A stretch of 64,000 nt of DNA from NCBI GenBank assembly GCA_030998015.1, contig JARWMV010000239.1, positions 62,001 to 126,000 of the forward strand, read 5' to 3'. The stretch comes from Ceratorhiza oryzae-sativae. Lineage: Eukaryota; Basidiomycota; Agaricomycetes; Cantharellales; Ceratobasidiaceae. The translations under genes and the position numbers were made by a program. Below are positions 49,496 through 63,432 of the stretch, in pieces. Each line of letters opens with the position of its first letter. Positions within the stretch are counted from its first letter, which is position 1. The notes beneath the pieces were generated by a model. It was not told the origin of the DNA, made no database searches, and saw only the letters and a program-made list of their open reading frames with translations.

Positions 49496-49989
49496 GTTGG
49501 TGAGAATAGAAAGGTGGAGCCGAGTGTAGGTGATGTTGCTTGAGGTCGAGCTGACTGAAGTATATATATGCCCTATAAATTGGTCTCGAAAGAGTCGCGA
49601 TGTGCTTGGCGGCCAGTCAACTTGGTCGCATGCGGTCGCGCCAGTCCGTAGAATCACGTGACCGCGATTTCCGGGGATTCTGTGATGGATTGGCGCCTTG
49701 CATCCGGCCCACACTGGCAAACTAACCGTGCGTTTCGCAGCGCGTCGGGCGAATAATGATAGATTTCAGCGCTTCGAGCCTGCATATTCATGGCCATTGG
49801 CACTGTGACTTCGCTTTCCCCTTACTTCTAGTTCACTTTGTTTCTGGAGCTGACTATTATCTACGGCTCCCCCCCGAAAACCTCTCTGTAAAAAAAAAAC
49901 ACCATAAATTTTGAAGACATAACGCGCCAACCTGACAATTCAAGGAGACCGGGGCCCACGCAGCTGTTTATGTATGTTGAAATCTTCAA
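49496..49989. other. Promoter region of the acidic protein gene
   Basis: TATATATA at 49561-49568 lies 66 bp upstream of the start. No gene in the rest. Confidence 0.5.
49561..49568 (-). promoter_or_regulatory. TATA box of the acidic protein gene
   Basis: TATATATA, symmetric, sits 66 bp before the minus-strand ATG at 49495. Confidence 0.5.
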
Positions 49990-51338
49990 GTGTGTGCAGA
50001 TCACACAATCCGTTTGTAGAAATGTGATATCGTAAGTATATGCAAATGAGGGACGCAAGATAGATATAAACCGAGGTGGGCCGAACCAGATCCAATTATA
50101 TCCCCAAGCTTCATGGATAATATATTTAAGCGCTTGAACAAAGCCAGAAGCGCATTATCATCAGGCGGTGACTGGTTTGGGAGGCTCATTTGGACATCAA
50201 GCTCCTCTGCTCCGGGAAAAACGATTGACAACATCGCTGATAGATCACTTATGCCATTTTGTCTGATGCGGAGCTGCCTTAGGCACTGGGGATATGTTCG
50301 GGCGTACTCCTGGTTGGCATCCGAACGGGGATGCATTGTCTGGAGCCAGAGGGTATGGGCGCTGGGCAGTTGGCGAGAGTGCTTTCAATATCACGTAATG
50401 AAGGGCAAGCACCAGTGCTAAGGTGAGGCTTGTCAATTTGAAAAAAATGAGTGAACCAACTAGCGGATATAAGGTTCATCACTACGGACTGAGAAATGGA
50501 GAAAGGCAAGTGGTATAACGAGTCATGTTCAGAAGTGAGGGAGAGCAGAATATTGGTCATACCAAGAGAGAACCCCGTAGAGATAGTAAGGCTTCCCAAA
50601 TATGCGGCCCCTAGCTTTAAGCAGTTGGCAACGGCCCAGACGAATTCAGCCACCCGAGCAAGGTAAGCACAAGTATCTGCGCGTAGGGAAAGTTCAATAG
50701 GTCTTCAGCTTGAATATTTGATGTAAAGGCAGACACATCACAGCAAGGTTGAGTAAAACTCCTCCGAACGGGACGACTCCGGAATAGTCTTGGTCGTAGA
50801 CCGCATTGGAGTATGAAAAGCGACCCGGCGCCATCGGGATTAGACCAGACTCAAGTTTTCTATGGGTTCACTACTCCACAATAATCCTGTACCAGACAGT
50901 TGAAAGTCCTCGAAGATCCTGCCCAGAATCTCAATTGGTAGTAGATGAATCGGTACGTGAGATTTCGAGCCATTCAATGCTGAGTTGAGTAGCGCTCGTG
51001 ACGAACGCATAGGATGCTCGGTGATCGAAACTATGTCTAAAATTTCGTCGACGAAGTGTAGCTTCTATTAAGATTTGGGATGTTATACACGACACTCGAG
51101 GGTCGGTAGGGCCGCCGGACGGATGGCGATACAAGGATTATAGAATTCGGCGGTGGCGACCTCGAGGTGAGAATAAGCAGCTATCCAGCGGTCTATTGCC
51201 TTCATTTTGTGGAGTTGAACAACTAAAATATATCACCATAGACGATGCAAGGAATTGGCGGTGGCCATCAGGGTGGGAGAGCCAGATGATTACGTAAGAA
51301 TCCATGCCCAGATGGTTTAGCCACCAGTATGTCCCCAA
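49990..51338 (-). pseudogene. Decayed F-box/LRR-like gene
   Basis: Minus-strand pieces look like the repeat part of a fungal F-box protein: LRQLRIRQNGISDLSAML, FPGAEELDVQMSLP, LFKRLNILSMKLGDII and LSCVPHLHILTISHF. Stops and frame changes separate the pieces and no F-box start or consistent splice pattern is found. The upstream part (50.6-51.3 kb) is more damaged. I cannot rule out a real gene with many introns. Confidence 0.3.
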
Positions 51339-52818
51339 GGTGTATTCGTGTGCCCCGGGATTGTAGTCTCGTATTTGTAAACCAATCGAAGTGGCTTGTC
51401 CCGAGACCTTCGACCTCGCTTCTGCCTTCGCTTAAAACTCAATTATATCCGCGACTTGAAACCACGCAGCACGCTCAGCCAAATCCCAGAAATCTAGCCA
51501 GCATACACTAGCTCCACCTGACTAAAGATGCGCCCGAGCACTCACTAGATCCGAAGCAGCACGAGATACCCGGGCTACCAGCATCTAGTTAGCACTCAGA
51601 GGCATCGTTAGCCAGTGGGGGCTTATCACGTACTAGCTAGATATTCGGGGATTGGCTGAGCGCTGAAGGCCGGACGCTTCCAGCGCCGATCATGGATCCT
51701 ACCTCTGGGCGGTCTGCAACGTCCGTCCAAAATACGTGAAGAAGGGGAGGCATATCCTAGTAACAAAGGGATTCGTGGTTGACCTTATTTCCGAGAAGGC
51801 AGTTAAGAAGTGCTGCCCATATGTTTACTATGAATATGGGCGTAAAACAAGCGAATAACCTATCGTAGCGCCTCCTATCTTGTAACTTCATGACACGTTT
51901 CGCGAAGGTCATTGGAGCATACATTGAAATCATTTGTCATGAAAATAAGGGCAACGACGAAACGAGATGAGAGGAGAGTTGGTCCCGCGGTAGTCTATTG
52001 AGCAAACGAATCCATTCCTGTCCATGCGAAAGTTTCCCCAGCGTAGATCCTCCAGACAGATCACAAGCCACCCATTTTGTCCCCCCCTCGGTATGCGTGA
52101 TTGCTCGGGAATGGCCGAATCGCACACGATCTTAGAGGAAATGTGAGTACCAGATGTAGAAAGCAAAAGTTCAGCTCACAGCGTTGAGATGATCATGTGA
52201 GGAAAACGTCGTCAGGGCTATATAAATTCAAGACCGTGGGGCCACGACCATTTTCTTATCTCGCGGACTGGTACGTATTATATGGTATCCACTTGAGCAA
52301 CTGCAAATATATGCACAGTTACGTCATGTGGCTGCATGCGGTCCACTGGTGGCTGTGCTATCTGTATGTGTGTGGTGGCTCTTCCATCCCACCATTCGCC
52401 ATTTGGGCGCAGGTGGCCTGTGGGTCGATTGGTAGGAAGGGAAGCGTATGGGGGAACTAATGGAACAGTACATATGAAACTCTAACGCTGTCCTAGCTCA
52501 ATCTCCGTCATTCCCGCCCAACCGCAGTCACTCCTGCTCAAAAGGTGGCGTTTATCCTCCCACCAACACGACGAGTGCGTTTTATCGGCTAATACTCTCG
52601 ATTTTAATTATAATTGGTACCGAAAGGTGCACCAGATGCTTTAATAATCAGTCACTCAAGGCCCAGTCGGTAAAGAGGAGTCTAGACGAAGTTGTATAGT
52701 ATGGCCTTGAATGAATTGGCTCCTGCTTATGAAGATTTAACCGTCGTCATATACATTCAGCCAGCAATTTAACCTACAGGCGACTTCGACCTTGCCCTTC
52801 CCTCTCTCGCCCTCGACC
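51339..52818. other. Intergenic, 1.5 kb
   Basis: No supported gene, only short frames; one (52197-52460) is rich in Trp and Tyr but has no signal peptide or similarity. The final 100 bp hold the GH5 promoter. Confidence 0.45.
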
Positions 52819-54542
52819 ATGTTCATTTCGATGAGAACCAGCGCGCGAGTGCTTGCTGCAATATCTCTCCTGCAACACGTCTCATGCAAGCCACCCCCTT
52901 ATTTCACTGAGAAAATGTCTAGGGCCTCGCGACGCCCTCTACGACTTGCGAACCAGGTCCTTGCCGACGAAGGCAGCTGCATTGCACATTATGATACCAA
53001 GGATATCGTCATGCCTGAGTTTGCTTCTTACGATGAGAAGAAGGCAAAGGTATACCGATATCGCAAGCAGATCAGCGTAAATTTGGGCAGTTGGTGCGTC
53101 GCATTGCCCTCATTATTTGCACTAGGTTGCTTAATATCTCCTAGGTTTGTCCAGGAGAACTGGATGATCCCATCGCTAGCTAAATGCGCAAGCGGTCCTA
53201 GAGCGTCCGAACTGGACGTTGCGAGTGGATGGGACAATCCGACATCTGCACGGTCAGCTCTGGAGAAGCACTGGGACAGTTGGGTCACAGAGGACGACTT
53301 TGCATGGCTGGCCAAGGCGGGGGTTAACACTGTTCGCCTGCCGATTGGATACTGGTCCTTAGGGCCTCAGTATTGCCTAGGGACTCCATTTCAGGAGGTG
53401 GCGTCGATATACGAAAGGTCATGGCCCCGAGTGCTTAGAGCTATTGCGTGGGCTGCAAAGCATGATATTGGCGTACTAGTTGATCTCCATGGCGCTGTGG
53501 GTAGCCAAAATGGTCTGTACGTTTGGCCATTCGGGCAACATTTATGCTCATTTCCGCTTTAGGTCAATCACATTCAGGAACCAGTGACGGGCAGGTCCAT
53601 TTATTTGATAGCGACAAGAACATGAAGAAAACAACAGAAGTATTGGTTGAACTGACGAAGCAACTAGTGCCCATTTCCAATGTGGTTGGGATTCAGATCT
53701 TGAACGAACCGCGCAACGTTGCTTCATTGCCGGATTTTTGTGAGTTTGGTATGGGGTATATGGTCTCGCGACCGGGGCTGAGAGTTTTACAATAGATGCC
53801 CGCACATTGGATACTTTGCGTGGAATTTCTCCTGAGGCAGCCAAATTTCCATTTTACATTCATGACGGATTCAACCTGGAGCGTTTTGCAAAATTCGTTG
53901 GTAGCCGGAAGGATTTTGTGGTGCAGGATCACCACTCATATTTTGTATTCACGTAAGTCGTTGGAAGCAGTCCCGGACACATTTTTCACCTATTTTCATC
54001 GTTTATTAGACCTTCAGACTCATCCACGTCGGCCAAGGATCATACATCAAATATCAACGGTAAAATTAGCTCGGCGCTTGCCTCTGCATCCAAACAAGCT
54101 CGACGGAATATGGTTGTTGACGAGTGGTCTTGCGCATTGACCGAGGAATCCCTGTCTTCGCTCTCTTCCGAAATAAGAAGCAAGCCGCACGCAAGTCGTT
54201 CTGTACAAGCCAAGCCAATGTCTATCTCAGGCAGACTGCTGGGTGGAGCTTCTGGTCATACAAGACTGAGAACTGTGACGACGATGATGGGTGGTGCTTT
54301 CGAAAGGCCGTCGGGAGAAGTTTGCCCGCCAAGTTCTCGGTATGGGATGTCCCGGATGTACAGCAAGCCGAAGGTGGCGGTGGCATTGAAGCGAGTGTGT
54401 TAAGCATTGTCGAAAACCTAGAGGAAGACCAGACGGACGATGAGAATGAGGATTTACTTTATCGAGTAAGTGTTTTGGTGAGGGCTATTGAAATCCGGCT
54501 AAACTCCAGAAAGTCGCTCTCACCAGTGGCCCCTCACGCTAG
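52819..54542 (+). CDS. Secreted glycoside hydrolase family 5 (exo-beta-1,3-glucanase type)
   Basis: Hydrolyses beta-glucans of cell walls by a retaining mechanism with two glutamates. A signal peptide (SARVLAAISLLQHVSC) follows ATG 52819. The TIM-barrel landmarks are NLGSWFVQENWMIPSLAK, VTEDDFAWLAKAGVNTVRLPIGYW, VLVDLHGAVGSQNG, LNEP (acid/base Glu), VVQDHHSYFVFT and DEWSCALT (nucleophile Glu), ending in GWSFWSYKTE and WCFRKAVG. Introns sit at 53092-53144, near 53511, 53741-53792 and near 53954-54012. Soon after DEWSCALTEESL, near 54170, the frame moves one base earlier with no intron possible; both sides are typical of the family. The stop after LLYRKVALTSGPSR (54540-54542) assumes one more intron; without it the frame runs to 54762. 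Confidence 0.7.
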
Positions 54543-54784
54543 TATGGTCGACTCGAACTCGAAACCGATGGACAGGGCATACTTTCATGACCATCAATCG
54601 GCCCCGTTCAAAGCTCTATCCGACAACTCGGGCGTACCCCAAACCAGAGACGAGATGACATCAATCCCATCCAAGCCATCAGAACCTGAGGCTATTAGTA
54701 CAACCGTGCCAGACGGTGCCGAAACATCCATTCATGATCAGGAGTGTGGTTTCGGATTCTAAACCTCGCCCGATTCTCTTGGGC

Positions 54785-55132
54785 ATGACGCGCATGTTCA
54801 GAATGGGCAGTCAAGCTGCCAAATCGGGTTCTACTATCGCGCGACAGGCGGCACGTGCCAGTTTTGTCCGCGGTGGCGACAAGAATGAGATTTTTACTCG
54901 CTCTAGCTCTCACAATCAAGGAAACGGCGACGGATACGCGGCTGGAATGATGTTCCACGAACAAGGTGGATCCAGGCTTGGGTTTGCGACACAGTATATG
55001 GAAGATGGTATTGCCGTACTCTTGGCGTCCGGGGATCTGCAGCGTGGGAAAGAGGAGGACTATAGAAAGGGGTTTGTGAAGGGGTTAGCGGAAGCTGAGG
55101 CGAGGATAATCAAGGACATGTCAATGAGCTGA
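54785..55132 (+). CDS. Hypothetical 115-residue protein or C-terminal exon of the GH5 gene
   Basis: The frame starts MTRMFRMGSQAAKSGSTIA and contains RQAARASFVRGGDKNEIF, GDGYAAGMMFHEQGG and KGLAEAEARIIKDMSMS. There is no signal peptide and no recognised domain. It lies 242 bp after the GH5 stop with no visible promoter between, so it may be a last exon of that gene. Confidence 0.35.
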   Translation: MTRMFRMGSQAAKSGSTIARQAARASFVRGGDKNEIFTRSSSHNQGNGDGYAAGMMFHEQGGSRLGFATQYMEDGIAVLLASGDLQRGKEEDYRKGFVKGLAEAEARIIKDMSMS

Positions 55133-55373
55133 GCCGGTCTTAGCATGTGTAACATAGAATAGATGGTGTATGCCTCGTATATCGAGTCATTTGATGTGCT
55201 ACTATTAAGAACTAAATCCGCTTGTTGATACTATTGGTGTCCAATTGTGTTCTTGGGATCTCACCGCAGCTTAACACTTCAACCATAAGGTATTTATATG
55301 CGCATCAAACGCAATTCAAATTTAATTCAACAAAGGCAAAGCCCAATATTGGGCTAGAAACCAGATTTGGCTA

Positions 55374-56637
55374 CTAATCCATATACAATCCACCATCCAC
55401 AGAGATACATTGGCCTGTGCGTACTTGCAATTCAACACCTGTCCTCGAATACCCATCATGCCACGCACCTGTAATGTTCCGGGCTTCTGGGCTCGCCAAA
55501 AACGCGACTACGCTAGCAATCTCATCCGGAGTGCACTTTCTTCCCGTGGGGGTCAATTGCAATAACTTCAGGTTGGCAGGTCAAATCCCCAATGGAATAA
55601 AAGATCCGAGTCATGCTTATGACGTACCTGCTCGTCAGCCGGATGTGTCTTGGCTCCACCCATGACATCCTGTAGCCCTAGAGTTCGAGTTCAGCAACGA
55701 CGATTAATGCAAGAGCCGTTGGATTACGGCTTACACATGTTTGTGTCAACAGGTCCAGGAGCATACGCATTGACAGTTATTCCGTGCGCACCCCATTCTT
55801 TGGCGGCTACATGCGTCAAGAGTCTTACGGCTGCTTTACTGGCACAATATCCTCCAAAGCCAGGAAACCCTTTGTGCGATTCCACCAAGGGCATAGGTAT
55901 AATGTTGAGCCGATAAACAATATTTGAACATACCGAGCTTGGCTCCCACACTGCAAGCACCTATAATGCTTCCCCCGCCCGAAAGGATCATGGCACGGGC
56001 GGCAGCACGATAGGTTAAGAGTAAACCCTTGGTGTTTACATTATACATCTTGTCGAGGTCGTCCGTAGATACTAACAACAAAACTCATGAGTGACAAAGG
56101 TTCATTTTCAGGCGTTGAAATGAGCCTACACTCTAGTAGTGGGGCTGGCTTGGCGATCCCTGCGTTTGCGACCATCTATTAGGTTAGGAGAAATTATGAA
56201 TCGGTTCTGGTCGGTGATAGCAAGCAAATTACCGTATCAAGCTTGCCAAGCTTTTCAACAGCTGTATTTACTAGCCCATTCACCTCCGATTCTACAGTCA
56301 CGTCGCACGCTACTTGCAGAGAGGTTAGGGCTGATCCGTTTGGCAATGCATCGTAGAGCCTTAGACAATCTTTGTGTACGGATGAAAGGGCAGTTTGGTT
56401 ACTGGGGAGATCGCTGAGCACTGTAGAGTATCCTTGGGAAGCCAGTTCTTCGAGCAGGGTTTAATGGATAAGCGTGTAACTCCTGTAATCATCAACATAG
56501 GCATACTTAACGCAATCGCTTTACCTAGTCCTAAGGTAATACTACTTAGCACATAGTCTGATTCGTGCGAGCTGCGCACCTTGTCCAGCGCCCGTGATAA
56601 TGGCCACCGATGACGCGACTAACTGCCGAGCTACCAT
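55374..56637 (-). CDS. Short-chain dehydrogenase/reductase
   Basis: A classical SDR: Rossmann-fold NAD(P)-dependent oxidoreductase. From ATG 56637: MVARQLVASSVAIITGAGQ with the glycine motif completed across an intron as GLGKAIALKLASQGY, then STVLSDLP, LQVACDVTVESEVNGLV, VANAGIAKP, MYNVNTKGLLLTYRAAARAM, GSIIGACSVGA (catalytic Ser region), GGYCASKAAVRLLTHVAAKEW (YxxxK) and GITVNAYAPGPVDTNM. The end, CTPDEIASVVAFLASPEARNITG and ISVDGGLYMD, is standard. The Asp in LSDLP after the second strand suggests NAD(H) use. About seven introns. It resembles diacetyl/acetoin reductase-type SDRs, but the substrate is not certain. Confidence 0.8.
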
Positions 56638-57141
56638 AATATGCCTACGTTAAACGATGTGTTTGCAAAACACAAGGAAAGGGAAAATCTGGTTGGGCGT
56701 CTCGTCAGCGGGAAGGGGAGGGGGATACATACCCAGGCAACTCTCACTATAAATAAGTGCCGTTGAATACGCCCAAGGCGGTAATAGTTTAAACCGAAGG
56801 ATGAAAAATGATCGGATGAGTTCAGTATGGCAAATATATACATTCTGGGTCCGATCGACCGGACGTCAAGATAGGGGCACGTCTGCATGACTGGCCTTAT
56901 TCATCGGAGTCTAGGTGTTTAGATATGACGCGGCGCGGCAGGGCCTCCATTTAGCCATACACGGCCCAGGTACAGGGGCAATCTACCCAACTCGCTCCAA
57001 TTACCAATTGCGAAAAGGAACATCCATGGAAGATATTTTACTCCATTTACAAATACATCAGGATTGTACTAGACATCGAGCTTCCCCAGACCCGATCAAT
57101 CCAAACTGGGACAGGGCTTTTACGGAGGGAAAGTTAGCAAG
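56638..57141. other. Intergenic
   Basis: Promoter region of the SDR gene, and then sequence leading into the LINE remnant. No intact gene. Confidence 0.4.
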
Positions 57142-57591
57142 TTGTGGTTGCGGATAGTGCCGAATGAAATCTGCATCATGGGACTGGGATTAACCTCCAG
57201 GGTACTGCAACTATACCACACCGTTTGGGGCACATGCCTCCCAATGTACTGTCTTATTACGTTGTCCAATAAGAGCGATTGTGGCTCATTCGCTGTCCCC
57301 ATCCATGACAGGTTCAAAGCCCCCACGGCCGAGACGCAAGGACGCAAAGTGCACTCACGCCTCATCCAGGTCATCCTCGGCCACTGCTTCTCAGGCACAT
57401 ACAACCTCAAACACCGCTCGTACAGGATAGACGGCACCCCTGACCCGTCGTGTCCCTGCGACAACACCACCCTACAAACGATCAAGCACATTCTCCGAGA
57501 GTGTCCCACCTACTCAGAATCGTGCTGGATCCTCCGAAAAGGCTCATCTTCTCTAGAGAGCCAAAATCTTTGGCACGGTGAAAGTCCTTGA
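57142..57591 (+). mobile_element. LINE-type retrotransposon remnant (C-terminal end of the polyprotein)
   Basis: The frame reads SRLIQVILGHCFSGTYN, then SYRIDGTPDPSCPCDNT and IKHILRECPTY. The CxC...H....C pattern with a preceding T/S-R-L-x-x-x-L-G-H-x-x-x-G-x-Y segment is the zinc-binding end of fungal LINE (Tad/I-like) reverse transcriptase proteins. Nothing upstream carries the reverse transcriptase itself, so this is a 5'-truncated copy. Confidence 0.55.
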
Positions 57592-58428
57592 GCTCCTTAA
57601 GGACTCTGGCGCTTTCCGCTTCCCTCACGCCCAAATGTTTAAGCTGCCTTTTATTTTTCAGGTTTACCCTCGTGATCTCGCTCCGTCCGTAGTACGGCGC
57701 TAGGCGGTTTGACCTCTGTCCCCATCCCACCCATTTGTGCCCCTCTTGCCAGGCATTTTGTTTGTCGTGTTCAGAATAGTTCAACCAACGTGTTCGTGTA
57801 GGTCTCTAAATATGTATGCCAAAAAGAAAAAAACAAGGGCTCATTCACGTGACCTTAAGCCTCCCCTAGTGTGCTAGCTAGTTGATGCCCTTGTATGACA
57901 AATTTATCGGTGTTTCGTCATCAACTAGCTGGAACACTCGGGTTTGTGACGAGCCCAGCATCGAATCTACGGACTGGATCGCGCGTGCAAAAATTGCCCT
58001 GGTTGTCTCCTTGGCTGTCGTGGCCCTGCCCTTTGTGACACCATTTTGATTGGGTATTAAATACTGAACACGCGTAAACAACGTTGTAGTATATACCCCT
58101 TCTGCCTGGCCCTGGTCCCGATCGGACAGTCTTGGTTCTAAATTGTCAACTGAATTCAACTTCATCCGTGCTCGTACTTGCTCAGCGGTGCTAGTCCAAG
58201 GTTAGCGCAGCCCGGATGACTCATAACTCAAACTGACCCCACGTTCGCCGATTAGGCGTCAAATCAACGGTGTTCACCTCTGATCTGGCAAATAGGCACC
58301 CGCTACTGTTGCGTGAGTCGTTAATATTCGTTAATGGAAGCATATTTAAAGCCAGGTGCCATTAGTATTGGATCTTCAGTCTCGCCAACCAGCCAATCTG
58401 TTCCCACACAAACTTTCAGTCTCCGGGA
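57592..58428. other. Intergenic, 0.8 kb
   Basis: It may contain the 3' tail of the LINE copy in its first part. The rest is upstream of the disordered protein gene. Confidence 0.4.
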
Positions 58429-60650
58429 ATGATCAACCGTCTAGACCACAAAGCACAGCTTGGCCCTCCACAAGCAAATGAACAACCAACATCAGCTTTA
58501 TCTACCGAAACATACCTTGGACCATCTCTTGGACTTTTGGATGACGCAAGCACTGGATACCCTGTGACCGAATCGAAGGATGTCGAAATACTTCGAAGAC
58601 TCAAACTTGCTATCTTGGAGGGTCAACACCCATACTTCAAGGCAAATGTAAACGTTTCCAGCCTCCAGGATCTCATACTACCTGCTCCCGCCCCTATCCC
58701 ACTTGTCCACAATTCCACTGCACCTTCAAAAACACTCCCCGAACAAGCGAGTGCTGATCTCGGCAATACTGCTCGGCTGACTTCACCAGCCACCGTTGTC
58801 GAAAATCAAAACAAGAGTCACAAAAGTGAGACGACTGTGGATAAGCATCCAAAAGACACTGAAATGAAGAACATCGAACCCAACCCAGCCCGGATTTCTT
58901 CCCAGGATTCCGGTGCGAGCAACACACAAGTTTCTTCTGGTGACACGGCTGCTGCGAAAAAGGCAACTGTATCTGGTTCTCTATACACTCTTGGTCAACA
59001 TACTCTCCTCAGTCCTGTCGAGCCTGGTTTTACGAATCGTACGTAAACCGTTATATCTTGGGGCTTAATACTAACATTAGACTTAGACCCTGGTCGTGGA
59101 CGTAGCACCTCGGATGCTTCCACCGTCATTGATTTGGCCCAACCAAACGCTGAGGTAGCAATTCAAGCAAAAGACGAAACTGCTAGACAACCTGCTGGAT
59201 CCCAACCGCTGAGCAAGGATCCAACCTCGTCTTCCTTGTCTTCTATTGCTTCAACTGCAACCACATCCACCGTGCTGACTTCGGAGAATGGAGCCGACGG
59301 TGATGATTCTGTTAAATCCAAGGACGGCGACCTTGATTTGTCTGGGTATGATCCTAAATACGGCAACAAGGCTGACTATCTACGACACCAGAAAGCTCGA
59401 GTCAAGATGAGAGAGTCTGTAGAAGAAAAAAGCCGTGGGCCAGGATCTCGACCGGATGAGAGACCCCAGCCTAGGAGTCCGCCTCGTCAAACCCAAGCTA
59501 CAGCCCGGCGGAATACAGGCCCCCCAAACTTACCCACTCGTGAACTCGAATACGTGCCACGAACAGGTGCCCTACCCCTCCTTCACGCAGCTCGAGTATC
59601 CGCGACATCAGTCCGCGCCGCTCTTCAACCATGGATATGGTAAAAGATCATCCGCTACCGCCCAATGTCCGCCCGAGTCCACGTCGCGCAGAAGCAACTT
59701 CGTTTTCTCGGACCGCGTCGCCTCCCGGGAGATATGCTCCACTTTCACGCCCAAGAGAGTATAGTCCGAGCCGAGAAATTCGTCCTCAGTATCTTCCGTA
59801 CGATGACCCTGTGTCCGTGCCAGTCCGCCCGCGCCCGGTAGTTTCCTCGCCCCCTCGTGGATCTCCTCCTCGTGAAGTATCGGCACCCCGAGCAACTGAT
59901 CGGCAAGGAATGGATGACTACCCGGGTTCGCTTCGGCGGAATGAAGCTCGTAGCTATGATTTTCGGCCAGGAAGTGCTTCGTCTGTCTTTGCAGAGCGCC
60001 AAAACTCAAGAGACAATGGTGCTTTTGATGATGCTTGGGCAGTCTCTGCTCGTGGGCCACCTCTAGGACCACCGTCACGTGATAGCCCTCCACACCTTGA
60101 ACGCACCTCTTTCACGTCGTCCAACCTCCTAGCCAATCCAACTCCTGGGTATCGGCCTCAAGTTACAATCGAATCGTCCGGTGCTCCGCGATATGCTGCA
60201 TCATACGATCCTGCAATTCGGCGTCCTGACACATGGGCAGCACGCGAGTGGGATGGTAGTCGACCGCCTGAAACTAAACCCAAACTCCAAGACAGGTTTT
60301 CAATTCAACCTGCGTGGCCTCGCGACGGAGACAGAGATGATTTTCATCCCCGGTCGCGAGAGCGAGATGGCTATCGACGAGAGCCCAGCCCGGTATTTTC
60401 CGATGGCCTTCGAAGTGGTTTCCGTAGGCCAAGCGACATAGAAACTGGTATGAGGCCAATGAAACGGTCGCGACCCGACGAGGGGTACGCTTCTCGTCTT
60501 GGATCTGGTCCCGACAGGGCGCGCTACGAGCTGGATGGTCGCCCTTCGAGCGATTATTACGCTCGAGAACCAATTCGAAGACTCGATGATGATGATTATA
60601 TTCCAAGAACCCGCTCAGCATACGATTCATGGGGCGATGTTCCGCCTTAG
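58429..60650 (+). CDS. Large intrinsically disordered protein, Arg/Ser/Pro-rich
   Basis: I do not recognise the family. Start MINRLDHKAQLGPPQANE; the first exon ends near 59040 (donor gtacgtaaac, acceptor at about 59086) and continues HPGRGRSTSDASTVIDL. One short conserved-looking block stands out: DLSGYDPKYGNKADYLRHQKARVKMRE. The remaining 340 residues are rich in Arg, Ser, Pro, Asp and Tyr (RYAPLSRPREYSPSREI, DDDDYIPRTRSAYDSWGD), the type of sequence seen in RNA-binding or scaffold proteins. Between 59560 and 59640 the coding look shifts through two other frames (YPSFTQLEYPRHQSAP, then MVKDHPLPPNVRPSPR); a small intron or sequence errors could explain this and I could not settle it. The stop is at 60648-60650. 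Confidence 0.6.
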
Positions 60651-61161
60651 CACCCGCTTTGTGAGTCTGGCGCAATACCTGCGAACGAATCGCAGTTAAT
60701 ATCAAAAACGCTTTCGAATCGCTCTGTTTATATGTATTGAGTTTGCACCCTCCTGCTCTTCTATACAGATTGCTTTGCTATGTTTTCTTGCTTTCTTGCA
60801 GATACAATATCTATGTACATTCATATCCATGTCAAGCGTTAGAGGTGCTTCACAATAACATGCTTTCGCACTTGTCCTTTATTTGATGTGCTAGATGCAT
60901 GCATATACGCATGATACCCCTGAGAACTTTCGTGAATGCAACGAGCCGGAACATAATGATAAGACTAAATACATGATATGAAAGCCCCAGAACCATGTTT
61001 ATATCCACAAATTAACTCAGATTGGTACGAGTCGAGGGCTTGCAGTTTGTGTCACGTGCCATCTTCATTGGGCTTGAATTATTTTTCGGCCAAGCGCCAA
61101 ACTCCATCAAGATCCCTTCCTCCACCTCAGCTAGCCACCCAGCCCGCCAAGCATATCCACA
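60651..61161. other. Intergenic
   Basis: 3' UTR of the disordered protein gene and promoter of PRMT1. I see no gene. Confidence 0.5.
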
Positions 61162-63017
<1,856 letters not shown>

Positions 63018-63432
63018 TTGATATATGTGCAACTTTGTGATATGATACCCGCTCGCTCGTTCTTGTGCTGCATGGTCTACCCACTGCCAGGTATTGATTA
63101 TTTTGCTTGTTACTAAGATATGAATAGACAAGAACTGTTTGCGATGAGTTGGCGTGTGGCAGAGTTAGAGTGGGCGGCGCACGTGGCCGGATAATCCGTG
63201 GTGGCGGGAAGCTTTGGCCAGGGCGGCCATCAATGGGGGTACAGCCACGTCGCGTGCAGAGGATCGCAACGCAGGTGAAATTCCGACGCGCGTGCAGAAG
63301 CGGGACGCAGTCTGATCGACATGTAGAACGTCATATATACCACGCTCGCTCAGCCCGACTTGCCCTTTCGTTCCGATTCCCCTTCCTTTATTCCCCTCCA
63401 ACCTGTGGCCAATCGTTGACTCGTGGGCCTGG
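63018..63432. other. Intergenic promoter region
   Basis: A 415-bp spacer with a TATA box near its end. Confidence 0.5.
63334..63339 (+). promoter_or_regulatory. TATA box of the terminal gene
   Basis: TATATA lies about 95 bp before ATG 63433 and is followed by a C/T-rich leader. Confidence 0.45.

Noticed and set aside
52197..52460. Small Trp/Tyr-rich plus-strand frame
   Set aside because: No signal peptide, no regular helices and no promoter; likely chance.
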